Shown here: positions 1 through 11,564 of the stretch, one piece after another
Layout of the letters: each line of letters opens with the position of its first letter
Numbering within the stretch: the stretch's first letter is position 1
Source: Pseudozyma flocculosa PF-1
Lineage: Eukaryota; Basidiomycota; Ustilaginomycetes; Ustilaginales; Ustilaginaceae
DNA length: 64,000 bases
NCBI RefSeq assembly: GCF_000417875.1
Contig: NW_006920871.1
Location: forward strand, 945,027-1,009,026
Direction: 5' to 3'
Position numbers and translations under genes: made by a program
The notes under the pieces: model-generated
What the model saw: the letters and a program-made list of their open reading frames with translations, nothing else
Told to the model about the DNA's origin: nothing
Databases searched by the model: none

Positions 1-161
1 GAGAGAGAGAGAGAACAAGACGGGGGCTGGAAGCGGATGACCGGCAGTTTGAAGCACCAAGCCAAGGTCGAGGCCAGGACCTGGACCTAGATCAATCGAC
101 CGACCGACCACCTGCCACGCGGGCAGCAGGCCTGGCTAGGCCTGGCCAGACTGACGCGCCA

Positions 162-3100
162 TCAACGTCCCGTGGCGGCGATCCCAAACCCAATGACGCC
201 GGCGGTGCCCATGATGTCCAGCGCATTGTGCTTGTCCGTCAGCTTCTTCTCGAGCGCAGCCCGCTGCTGCGGCGGGAGGAGCGACCTCGCGTCCCCACCT
301 CCCGTCAGAGCTTTCGCTTCTCCAGCCGCCGCACCTTCGACACCACGGCTTGCCCCCGCGTTGAGGACGCTCGACGAGGGAGCAAAGCTGAAGCCGCCAG
401 CACCGGCACCGGGGCCGCCGCCGCCCATGCCGCCAGCGTGGCCACCGGCGAGGCCCCGAGCATTGGTGAAGGCATTGGCGTTGAGGCCGCTCGAAAAGAG
501 GGTGCCCCGATCGCTGAACGGCTGCAGGCCACTAGCGGCCCGGGTGGCGCCCGCTGCGTCGTCGGCTGCACCTACCGCCAGCTTGCCTCCGAGACGGCCT
601 GCGCCGCGTGCGGCCGCAGAGGCGCCGCCCTCGCCGCCCTTGAGAAGCGGCAAGGCCATGGGCGCAAAGCTGCCCGCCGTCATGAGCGTGTTCATCGTGC
701 CGCCGCCCGACGATCCCTTCTGCGCCGCCTGGAGCTGCTTGGCCAGCTCGGCGTTCTTGAGCGCCAGAGATTCGCTCGCCTCCTGGGCGAGCAGGCTGGA
801 GCCCTGGGTCGCCGCCTCCCTGGTCGCGGCAGTGGCGACTGCGTCCGTTGCCGCCGTGCCAGCTACTCGCGCCGCCGTGCCGCCAAGCAGATCTCCGGAA
901 AGCGTCGTGAGGACCTCTGTAGGCATGATGCAAAGCAACGAATGTTAGGATGGCGTCGGTCAGAATGTCCGGCCCCGACGTGGGCGCTGGCAGGTGCAAG
1001 GTCAACTCACTGGGCGCGAGTGTCTCGGCACCTTCGACGACGGCGGCCACCGCCCGCTTGACGAGGCTGTGGGTCAATCGGAGTCAAGGAGTGGATGGGC
1101 GCAAGATAAGCCATCGCGCAGTCACGCCGACCTGCTTTCGGTCAACGCCTCCATCGAACTCACGTGTGGTCGCCGGGGCCATGCTCGATCTTGCGTTGGC
1201 CGTGGAGAGCGGCGTCGTCTCGCTTCTGGTAAGCTAGACCGCCAAAGGCAGCAGAGCCTGCGTTTTCGCCGAGCAGGCCACCCGTAAAGGTGGTCGAGGG
1301 CGACGCCATCTGCCATTGCTGCTGCGAGGCCATAGCCGCAGGTGCGGCGACGGCCGACTGCACTGACGCTGCGAGGCGGGGCACGGGTCCCTTGGCATTG
1401 TTGTTGGGCGTGACGAGCGGGACAGGCTCCCGGCGATGGCTCTGTGCCACCATCAGATCGCCGACGATGCCGCCGATTACCATGGCGAAGCCGCCGATCT
1501 GCATGCCGGTCAGCTTGGTGCCGCGCTTGTCGATCCTTTTGCCATTGTCGCTAGCGTCGTTGCGGCGGCCGCTGCTGTTGGGGTCATGGAGACGCTCGTT
1601 GCCCGTAGCGTCGATGTCGCGCTTGCTGATAGCGTGGGCGTTCGACGATTCGGTCGTCGGCGAAGAAGCCTGCAGCTCGCCCAGCAGACCTCCCACCTTG
1701 ACAGTCGTGCCGGTAGCGTACCCACCTCCTGCAGCCGCCGCATCGCCCAGGATTCCTCCTGTGAACTGTGTTGAAGGCCCAGCCTGGTTGAAGAGGTGGC
1801 CGGCATCACCTCCCGCGTCCGCAGGGTCGCCCGCCACCTGCTGCTGTTGCTGTTGTTGCGGTGGCTTGAAGTTGGTGTTGGGCTGGATACCATTGGCACG
1901 CAGCTGCCGCTCGAGGTCGTGCTTGTACTTCATGGCCGCGGAATCGTCGTCCAGCTTATTTGCATCGCGAGGGAACGTCATCATCGAGGTCAGGGCGCCC
2001 AGTCCGACGCCGATGGTGCCATAGAGTGCGAGGAGCTTGTTGTTCGACTTCTTTGCGGCCGCCTTGATCAGGTCGCTGTCGCTCAACTTGGCCGCAGGGC
2101 TGCTAAAGAAGCGCTTGACAAGCGGCCGGCCGGCACTGGCTCCGCTGAGAGCGCCTCCAACGCCGACGCCGGCACCGTCGAGGCGGTTTGCTGCTGCTGC
2201 GGCTCCTCCTCCTGCTCCTCCTCCCGTCTCACCGAGCAGACCACCAGTGTACTGCTGAGACGGCGAGGCATAGATCGCAGCAGCTGGCTGCGTGACGGCT
2301 TCGTTCCCGGCCGAACTCGAGGTGCCGTCCGCGGCAGGTCCAATGACGGCACGATCTCCGGGACGGCCGCTCGGCACGCCGGCGGCGCCGTAGAAGTTGC
2401 CGTACTCGCCGTCCTGCTTGGCCGAGAGCTGCTCCTGGGTCGGATGCTTCTTCTGTCTGTTCTTCTCCCACATGTCACGGATGACCGGGACGAGCATGAG
2501 CGGAATCATGCCCACGGCAATGACCGAGGTCTTCTTCATGTGCCAAAAGTTCATGCCAGGGATTCCGCGCTTCTGGAGCTGCGACGAGGCGTCCTGCGTC
2601 GTTCCGTGAGCCTCGTCCTGGTGGCACCCCTCGAGCTCTGTTGAATTGGACCGCTGTCGCGGCTCGGACGACGACGTGCGTGCAAAAGCCTTGTCGGACT
2701 CGGCCTCGGGCTTGGGTTGGGGAGCGTCCGTAGTGGAGCGGGTTTGCAGAAGAGCACCGCCTTCCCCGGCCACGGCAGCTGGTGTGGCAATGTCGTACGA
2801 AGTCGCTGCGGTACTGCCGGCCCCCGCGTACCCATAGTTCGGAGCACCGCCATGGCTCAAGCTGCCGCTGTAGCTTGCACCGGCGCCGTCACTCTTGGAC
2901 GGGTTGAGCGTGCCGCTGATACCGATCGCGGGGTTGGCAGGCGAGCCTCCTTCGTACTTGATGCCGCTTGCGTCGAGCTGGGCCTGGAGCGCCTGGATGT
3001 CGTGCAGCTGCTGCTTTCGCTCCGCGACCCTCTCGGCATGGTCCTTTTGGAGCCTGTTAAAGCCAGTGGTGAACTGGGCGCCGAGGACCTTTTGGTTGAT

Positions 3101-5065
3101 AGCCAGAGTTGGCCGCGTATGTTCAAGGGCTGGACGTCAGACCCTCGTCCTCTTCCGAGTATGTGGACCGTTCTGAGTGGGTCTGCAAGCTCCTCTCCTA
3201 TTGCGCACTCACCAGGCCAAGCACAGGTGCGACTATTGCCGGCGTCATCGTCGGCATTGTTCAGTCGGGCAGAGCAGAAGCGATGAGCGAACGTCCAGCG
3301 TCTGAAAGCAGAAGCTTGGTCCGTCCTGATCCCTGACACTTACGGACATATCTGCTCAAGACTGAGCGACGCTGCAGGCCTTCAGTGTGATGAGCCTGAG
3401 AGCAGCGCGAGACCAGAGCGAAATTTGAAGCCGTCAGTGCTGCTGCGGCTGAAGCCAGGCTCCCAGCGTGCCACATGCCTCGCTGTTCTCGACGGCACTT
3501 CACTCACCGGCTCCGCATCGATCTCTCGGGCGAGCTTGATGGCTCCTGTGGCGCAACAGAGGCAGGATGTTTCAGCGAAAGGCCGCGAACATGCATCAAA
3601 GCGGTGGCGGCGACAATCACTTTGACCGTCATCGGCTTCTGTCTTCCCATTTCCGTGCTGCTCCTCGGCGGGGTCGGCTTCGACGCTCCTCTTTTGCATA
3701 CCGGACGTGGTCGACAGCAAAGGCATCTGCTGTACAGACCCGGTGTCCGCCTGACGCTCAGCAGTTCCAACGGCTTGCTGGGGCGCAGCACTGTTGACCT
3801 GCTGCTGACTCGCGCTGCCGGTTTCTTGTGTCGCAAGCGTGCCGGCCTGCTGCGGAGCGATGGTGAACTTTGACGACGTGCCAGGTGAATCGATGAGGGC
3901 GCTCGGGATCAGGTTGCCCGACGTGTCGCGCACCCATCTGGCAGGCGGGTCGAGGAGCGCCGGCGCGTCGGGGGGCTGGACGAAGTTCTTGATGGGCAGG
4001 GCGGCATTGTTCCACGAGAACCAGAGGTTAATGAGACCAAGAAGCGAGCCTGACAGCAGCAGAAAGGGCTTAACGACGCGTCAGACGATACACTTGAGCT
4101 GATCACGTCGAGCAGCGCGCTGCTACCAGAGAGAGTTGGGAGGATTGGCAAGGGAGAAATTCGCCATACTCACTCGTTAGGGCGAGTGCAGCGGTGGCTT
4201 TCTTCTCAGTGTTACAGATGTACGAAGAGATGGGGGAAGGCGCAGAGGACTGGTCAACGATCTGCACACGATGACCCGCCCACCCGGTGCCAGGCAAGAA
4301 GCAGGGGTCAGCACGGCTCGATGACTCACAACGACCCAGTTGAACTTGACAGGAGGCTTTCCGTGCTCGAGGTAGTGGTTGAGGTCGCTGATGGCCTCGT
4401 GCTTCTGCTTGAGATCCAGCTGCTCGCGCTTCTGATGCTCGATGCTCCTAATCATCGCCATGAACTCCTCTGGGAACTCTTCGGCAGACAGATGCTCGAG
4501 ACCAGGCCCGTGTGCCTTGTAAGAGCGTGTGCTGGGGCGAATGTCGGCCTGCGAGTCGATGCGGGTGCGGTCCTCCTCGATCTCCGGACGCAGGCGGAGA
4601 CGGGCTAGCGACCTCTGCTCGGCGTCGCGGGAGCTCTCGGGCAGCTCTTCGAGCTGCTTTCCGAGCGGTCGGCTTCCCGCTTGCTGCACGCCGTCGAGAC
4701 CCTTTGACAAGCCGTTGAAGAGACGCTGCACCTCTGCTTCGCCCTTTGACACGACCTGCTTGACCTGTTGCGAGGGAGGGCCGCGTTGGGCGCGAAGAGA
4801 TCCGTGCAGAGTAGAAAAGCATGAGCATCCTTGCGAGGCTGGGGGTCGCAAGCAGCGAGGCCAGCCTCAACGTCCTTACAGGTTCCGCTTCTCCACGTTT
4901 GGCATGCTTCGCGTGGTGACGCCGGGTCTGGTCGTGGTATCGCTGGTGGAACCGAGGATCCTGCTGCCATTTGGCCTGCAGCTCGTTCTGCAGCGACTCT
5001 GGCGCGGCTCTGGCGGTGGCGCAGAGCGCCAGAAACGCAGCGACGAGGAAGAGATGGAAGTTCAT
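162..5065 (-). CDS. secretory repeat protein with dibasic sites and periodic hydrophobic helices (unrecognised family)
   Basis: I do not recognise the family. Exons supported by splice consensus and phase, from the start: 5065-4880, 4764-4330, 4261-4174, 4049-3508, then an unresolved stretch, 3129-1164, 1066-1011, 916-162. The first exon opens with a classic signal peptide (MNFHLFLVAAFLALCATARA) followed by a KR site. The long exon carries three modules of about 160 residues: a dibasic site, a Gly-rich hydrophobic helix (near 2530-2480, 2035-1976, 1504-1448), a Q/P/A-rich linker and a TGGLLGE-like heptad (near 2248, 1762, 1285). A further helix lies across the 4174/4049 splice and another at the C terminus, which ends in GVIGFGIAATGR. 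The product is about 1,350 residues. KR sites suggest Kex2 processing in the Golgi, but the helices could also make it a multi-pass membrane protein. Cellular role is unknown. Exons between 3507 and 3130 could not be fixed. Confidence 0.7.
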
Positions 5066-6027
5066 CTCGAGTCGCTGGGCGGACAGCAACCGCGTCGAGC
5101 AGCTAAGACGACGCCTGTGATGTGTTGGACAGGCGATGGAGCCGGCAGGCTGGCGGCAGCAGTGTATGAACGTTGAGGGGTAGACAGATTCGTGCCGGAG
5201 ATGCGAGCGTCAGCACGACCGACTTTGCCGAGGGTCGCAGCCCGTCAACGATCACCGCAACGACTTACGTTGTGGTGTTCGACGCAGAGGGTAGTTGTGG
5301 TGTTGGACGCAGAGCGTAGTAAGGAGTGTGGCGCGGTCCAAGTTGAAACGTCGATCGCAGGTCAGCAGTCGAGGGAATGTAGGCAAGGGCAACTTTCGAG
5401 AGAGGGGAAAATGAGGGCGATGAGAGAGGGTCAAGAGAGGGAGACGAAGCTTCCGCCAGACGTCCGAGGTATCCGGTCCCTTTTAGGGCCCAGTCAGAGG
5501 ACCGGATGGGATGATTTGGTGGGCGACCCTCCTTCATGTCGGTGTCGTCGGCTGCGCCCCGAGCAAGTCGGGCGACCCATCGGCGCCTTCACCTTGCCCG
5601 CCTGCCGCAGCCAGACGATTTCTTCCGCGGGTGTGCAGGGAAATGAAGGACCGCAGGGGCGTGGCGACGCCCCGACTCGGTGGGGACGTCAACACTTTGT
5701 CAATACTGGAATATTGTCTTGGCCGCGCCCCGTTGATGTGTCAGAGACGCAGCTGCTGCTATCAGGCAAGCACCGAAGAGTTGACCAGTCTCCATGGGCA
5801 ACTTACACGGCGATTCGCAAGGATGGTGATAATGGCTTCATTCCCCCTAAACCGTCGGTGAAATGTGCGAGTCTATCGAATGCCCACTCCGTGGCGCTTT
5901 GACTGGGCGCAGCGGCGGCTCGGCCCTGAAAGAAAGGAGGAAGACCCGCGAGCGGCAGCAGGAATGTTCGGCGAGAGGCGACTTTCGCTAGGCCTTCTGG
6001 TCGGACCACGTGCGGTTCCGCAGTCTC
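5066..6027. other. intergenic, promoter side of the repeat protein
   Basis: No gene is supported here. It lies upstream of the repeat-protein gene and downstream of the metallodipeptidase stop. Short open frames on both strands lack protein-like composition. Confidence 0.5.
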
Positions 6028-7723
6028 CTAGGCGGCGTGTGCAGCCACCTCGTGGAGGTAGAGCCCGAGCAGCTTGGTGCCCTCGATGTAGTTGGAAATG
6101 TCGATCTTCTCGTTGATCGAGTGGGCGCCGTCGTCACTGCGACCCATGGGCAGCAGGAGGACGTTCTTCTGCAGCGTGTCGGCAAAGGTGAGGGTGACGG
6201 GGATCGAGCCGCCCTCGCGCGTCAAGTCGGGCTTGACGCCGTACACGGTCTGTGTCGCCTTGACGGCCGCCTCGTAGTTCCAGTGGTTGGGGTCGGCGAG
6301 CCATGGCTTGCCGCCGTGCTCGCTGGCGATGTGGACCGTGTTCTTGCTGCCGAGCTTGGCAAACTCGGCCTCGACGTACTTGGTGACCAGCTCGACGATG
6401 GCCTCGGGGGTCTGGTCGGGGACGAGTCGCAGCGAAAACTTGCCCGTCACCTTGGCGGGGATGACAGTCTTGGTGCCGGCCTCGCCGAACGCACCCTCGA
6501 TGCCGTGAAGGCTGAGGGACGGGTAGCGCATGCGCGCCATCAGGGCGGTGGCCTTGTCGGTGCTGATAGTCGTCTTGCTGCCCGTAGCGCCCTCGACATC
6601 GGCGACGGTGAAGTCCATGACATCGTAACGCTGCTTTTCCTCGTCAGTGAGCGGAGCCACGAGCTCGTTGACGCCAGGGATGAGGATCTTTCCCTCGGGC
6701 GTGACGAGCTTGGACATGACGGCGAAGAGATCGGTCATGGGCTCGTGGACGACGCCGCCAAAGACGCCCGAGTGGAGGTCGCGAGCAGGGCCAGAAATGG
6801 TGAGCTTGAAGTAGGTGATGCCACGCAGGCCGTGAGTGAGGCAAGGCTTTGTGGTGCCGAGCCAGTAGCTGCGAGAGCGAAGGATAGGTGCAGGTCAAAG
6901 GTGGGTGAAGCGTCAGCATAGGCTTCGCCAGGCCACGGACACAGGGACTTGAGGAGCGGACCCCAAAATGGCCACCGACTCACTTGTCAGAGATGCAGAC
7001 GGCGTCTACGCCGCGGAAAAAGGCGTCCTTTTCGGCGGCGATGAGCTCGTCGAGGCCAACGCTGCCGCTCTCCTCCATTCCCTCGAGGCAGAACTTGAGG
7101 TTGACGGGAAGGTTGATGCCGGCCTGCTGGTGCGCCTCGACGACGTTGATCCAGCCGAGGACGGGACCCTTGTCGTCGGTGGATCCGCGGCCGTACAGGC
7201 GGCCGGTCTTTTCATCGTGCACCAGGGTGAAGGGCTCGGTGTCCCACCCATCCGATTTGAGCGCAGGCTGGACGTCAAAGTGCTGCAACGATGGACGAGG
7301 ACCCGGGGATCGTGTGAGGCGAGCAGGGAGAGCATCAAGGGGGTCGAATAGTGCGGGACAGTCCAGGTCAGAAGGAGGTCAGGGAGCGACAACAAGGCGA
7401 CCTCGAATCGGTCCTGCCCGACTCACGCCGTAGACGAGGATGGTCTTCTTGTTGGGGTCGTTGCCGTAGTCGGCAAAGACGACGGGGGGCAGCTCGATCT
7501 CCTGACCGTCGAGGACCTGCTTGCCGAGGGGCTTGAGCTGGGCCGTGGCGCCGAGGCGCTTGAGCTCGTCGAGGAGGAAGTCTGCCATTTCAAAGCAGTG
7601 CTTGCGGTAGGAAGCGTCGCCCGAGACCGAGGGGATCGAGACGGCCTTTGCCAGGCGATCGATGAGCGCCGGCTTATTGGCGTCGATCTGCGAGACAAAC
7701 TTCTTCTGCTCAGGGGTGGCCAT
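6028..7723 (-). CDS. DUG1: Cys-Gly metallodipeptidase, M20 family (DUG1-like)
   Basis: Cytosolic zinc dipeptidase that splits Cys-Gly in glutathione breakdown (established for yeast Dug1 and mammalian CNDP2). Three exons join in phase: 7723-7427, 7282-6984, 6868-6028, giving 478 residues, the normal length of the family. M20 hallmarks are visible: YGHFDVQP formed exactly across the first splice (metal His and Asp), GRGSTDDKG (bridging Asp), EGMEESGS (catalytic Glu pair), then the lid domain with DLHSGVFGG and a C-terminal block around [11 protein letters not shown]. The start MATPEQKKF has no upstream competitor with coding character. The second splice rebuilds ISDNYWLG, a conserved family segment. 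Its promoter lies in the long gene-poor stretch to the right. Confidence 0.95.
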
Positions 7724-10700
7724 GTTGTGCAGTGGTGTTGTGGCGGTGCGATGGACGACGACGAGGGGTGAGAGGAGTGGTGGTCGTTCAGTCGGAAGGG
7801 CCACACCCGATGGCCAAGTTCAAGCCGGCCAGAGGGGGAAAAAGACACCGGCGCTTTGGCCAGGCCCGCGCCTGGGCCAGCTCCACTTTTTCGCTTGCCT
7901 CTCTCTGCTTGGCTCCGCGTCTTTGTGAGCGGGCGCTGCTCGGAGCCGCCAGCTCAAGTCACAGTCCGAAGGCAGGCCTGCAAGGCAGCCCGGTAGAGCC
8001 GAAACAAGGTCGGGCCAGGCCGCAGCAGACCATGGTCCAGACGGCAAGCTACCCTCTCTCGCGTGCTCATCGGCATGTCCACGCCGCCAACTGGCCCGCA
8101 CCGCCATCGGCGCGGCCGCAAAGCCGTGCAAGAGTAGCAGGCAGAATGTGTCGTACCCGAAAGATGAGCCCTCTGTCGGCGGGTAACTCAGGTACCGATA
8201 CGTGGACGCCAGGATCTAACTGAGCCGTGCGACTTCAGGCATCTCTCTCCTGCTGTGGACGAAATGTTACCTGCCTTGTCGGCTTGCAACAGTAGTCGCA
8301 TTCAAACCTGAGACGGTCCAGCTCACGAACGAGAGTGCAACACCTTATGTCGCGTTGCTGACGGCGATTAAAGATTGTGTGCGCCCGCCGGACGCCACGC
8401 AGACGGAAGAGTAGCCCGAGCGGGGCGACGGAAGCCTGGCTGCGAGTGTCCCGGGAGGGGGAGTAACCGGTGCCCAGCTCAGCGCTGGCGGACAGACACG
8501 GTCGACAGCGTTACTACTTACCGCCAGTCTCTGCTCGTTCGACGTCGATTGAGTCTACCCAGCTGGCAATCAGCCCACGTCCCGCCTCGAGACACGAGAT
8601 GCCACGCTTTGCCACGCTTCGCCACGCTTTGCCACGCTGTGCCACGCTGCTCCTAGTCCCAAGGTTCGACGTGCCGAGTGTACCATGCTTCCGGCGCTCG
8701 CAACAGCGAGACGGCCTCGATGTGGGACCGCAAAACGAAGGGACCGACAAAGTGCTCCGTGGCAGCCATGTTGCGGGCGCAGCAAAGCGACGAGAAGTGA
8801 CGGCGCAACAGCAACCGCGGCGCGCCTCGTGTCGTTGCCCGTCGATGCGCGACTCGGCCAGGTGTCGAGCCTGAGCCAGCCAGCCAGTCACTCTGCCCGG
8901 CCGGCTGAGCCGCCTGGCCATGTATCGATCCATCGGGCTCGGCAACAAACGGCTGACTGCGTTGCAAGCAGCAAGCAAGCAAGCAAGCTACCGTAGACTT
9001 CTCGAGGTCGCCGTGTTGGCGTACTGCATGTACTGGTTGTCCGCATCAACTTTTGCGGCGATCAACGGGAGGCTTAGCTTTTGACGCGCTGCTCTCTCGT
9101 CCAGCGGCAGGTGCAATGGGCCGAGCCAAGGTTGCCATCGCGGCGTATTCGGACGGGCCAGGCCAACCTCTTTTCTTTCCTAGAGACGCTCGAGACTCGC
9201 GTCCACCATGGCTTGGTCGCTCGTCTTGACGCTCTGACCCCCGCGCGTATATCGCCAAGCTAGGCTAGGGCAGGTGTTTTGCGGAGCAAACATACGTACG
9301 TTATGGCGAGCGGGCAGGCGCCGAGGCATGAAGGGTCGAAGCGGCGCGTACGACGTCGACGTTGCGCTGGCTGCGACCCCGGGCCCCTGCCTGCCTGCTG
9401 CCTGCTTGGCCGCCGACGCCGCCTCCGACCCTGCACGCCCACCTGCAGCAGCCTCCGGCTCGCTTAGCTGTTGGCATGCCGGCCCCCCTGCGCCACGTTG
9501 CAACCTCCCAGGCCTGCCCGCCAGCTTGTACGCAGCGGTGAAGAGCGAGCTGGGCGACGTACGCGTTCGATGCGACGCCTCGATGGAAACCCCTCGCGGC
9601 GCCTAGGAAGCAATGAGCTGCTTAAGCTTGGCTCGTGTACGTACGGTACCTAGGCAGGCGGGGTAGTGCGACTCGGGCCGCATCCATACCGGGAGCTGCT
9701 CTGTAGCATCTATGTATCGTCGGCCGACACGATCCGTGTGGGCTTCTTCTGCCTCTGCCCGGTTTCGGTCCGTCCGCGTTGTACGTCGGATGCCAGCCCG
9801 GTGGTTGAGTGGGTACGAGGTGAGGACGATTGCCAGCAGGGATGCGAGCAGTCAGGCAGGCGGCGACCCACTGCCAACCCATCACACACAAAGGGACGCG
9901 CGCGCGCAATCAACGCAGCGATTCGAGGCCGGCCGACGTTGCCAGGTTGGCTGGCAGTGGGCGCGTGCGTTGACAGGCCCACCGACCAACACGACGCCCG
10001 CCCGTCGGAGCCCTGCCCCGTCCTGCCCTGGCCTGGCCTGCCGATACAGGTAGCTAGACAAGGTCGTCGACGTGGGACCTCGACTGTTGCGGGACGGCAC
10101 GTTGCTTGGCAGGCCTCGAGCTTGCAAACCGCAACGCAACACATAGCTACATGGCTGCTCGTGTATGTGTACGTGTGCGTGACGCTCACCCTGATGGTCA
10201 CCCAGCCTGGGCGTGGCGTGGCGTGGCCTATCTACGACGACCGAGAAAGCTCCAGGCCGAGGAGTTGTGCGTGGCCCTGCCTCCCCGGCGTCCTCGTTGC
10301 CACCCTGGTTTCTTTGGCTGCATCGCATCGTCGTTGCCGTTTCCCTCCGGCCCTTTGATGTTGCCTCGTTTGCTCAATCAAGCACCGACGACTTGCTTCG
10401 TACGCCTACGTGGCTCGAGATCAAAGCCCCCGGTCTGCGGAGCCAGCCTGGCTGGTCTGCTTGGCACCGCGTCGCCTGCCCTGACAATAATCGCAGCCAG
10501 ACGATCGTACCTGCCGCTCTCTGCTACCGGTAGGAGTTCGGCGACGCGGACTGCTGGCGGCTCTAGAGCCCCGGACTGCCCTGGACTGTCTGCCCCCGAC
10601 GATGCGATGATCAGGAGATGCTACTGCGAAGATGGTGGCGGCGGTGGTGGTGGTGGCAACAGTGGGGTGGGTGGTGGGGTGCCTACGCCCGAGGCCTCTT

Positions 10701-11564
10701 ACCATGCACCAATCTTATTGTCAGCCAACGGTAAGGGCCTTTGCGCTCTGCCAATCTTGAACGGCTACATCGGTCCGTCTGCGTAGACGAAAGCAAGAGG
10801 CGCGAGAAGGACGCACGTACAGAGGCAGAGGCAAGGAGCGATGGGGATTGCGGAGCTACTGGTGCCCGCCTTGAGGTCTCTAGAGCAGCGCCGCCCCGGG
10901 GCCGGGAGCTAGGGGTGGTACAAGAACCCCCCGCCCTCTGGGACCATGACTTGGCTTCGACCCTCTCCTCCATCATCATTGCCCCCCTCCCTCCATCTGC
11001 CCTGGCCACCGCCTTCACCCTCCCCTCCCTTTGAGTCCGACCGCCCCGACATCCCTTTCCGACCCCACCGCCCCCTTGACTACACTGCCTTCCGCAACCG
11101 TCCAATTCCCGTCTTCACATCACGTCGTGCCGGTCACACCTACATACACCTACCAGACTTCCTTTCCGAGCTAGCCTCGACCCACATTGCACTGCCCCGT
11201 TCTCTGCCCCCTTTGATCGTTCCCTGCCACCCCCACCCACACCCTCTCGGTCGCCCTCTCTCCACCGGTTGAAGAGAGTCCCCTGAGCCCCAAGTCGCAT
11301 CGACGCCCCAACCTTCATTAGAACCCACCTCACGCACCCAGTCCTCCGTCCGCCCCTAGTCGCCCACCCCGCAAAAGCCTCACGAACCAACGCATCTCGA
11401 TCCGTCCTCACACCTCGTCACCCTTCCTCCTCTCCTCCCCGCCATCCCTGTCCTCGCCTCTCTCCGCCTCCCTTGCATTGTTCCAGCCTCGCCCCCCTCA
11501 TTTCCCCTCGCTTCCCGACACCGCACGCTCTTCGGCATCACCAACTCCCTCACCCCTTAGCACC
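7724..11564. other. gene-poor stretch between divergent genes
   Basis: About 3.8 kb with no supported gene. It contains a 5-copy decamer (8601-8650), GCAA repeats near 8966-8990, CTAGGC/CCTGG words (for example 9255-9275) and GTACGTAC/GGTACC words (near 9293 and 9640). From about 11030 to 11564 the plus strand is strongly pyrimidine-rich, as in the leader of a well-expressed fungal gene, and leads into the CAP gene. Confidence 0.5.
8601..8650. repeat. tandem decamer, 5 copies
   Basis: Five head-to-tail copies of GCCACGCTNT with an exact 10-bp period and variation only at the last three positions. No spacer is present, so this is a minisatellite and not a CRISPR array. Confidence 0.9.

Noticed and set aside
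6010..6921. 303-codon plus-strand open frame opposite DUG1
   Set aside because: Antisense shadow of the dipeptidase exon 3.
8601..8650. possible CRISPR array
   Set aside because: Units are directly adjacent with no spacers, and the genome is eukaryotic.
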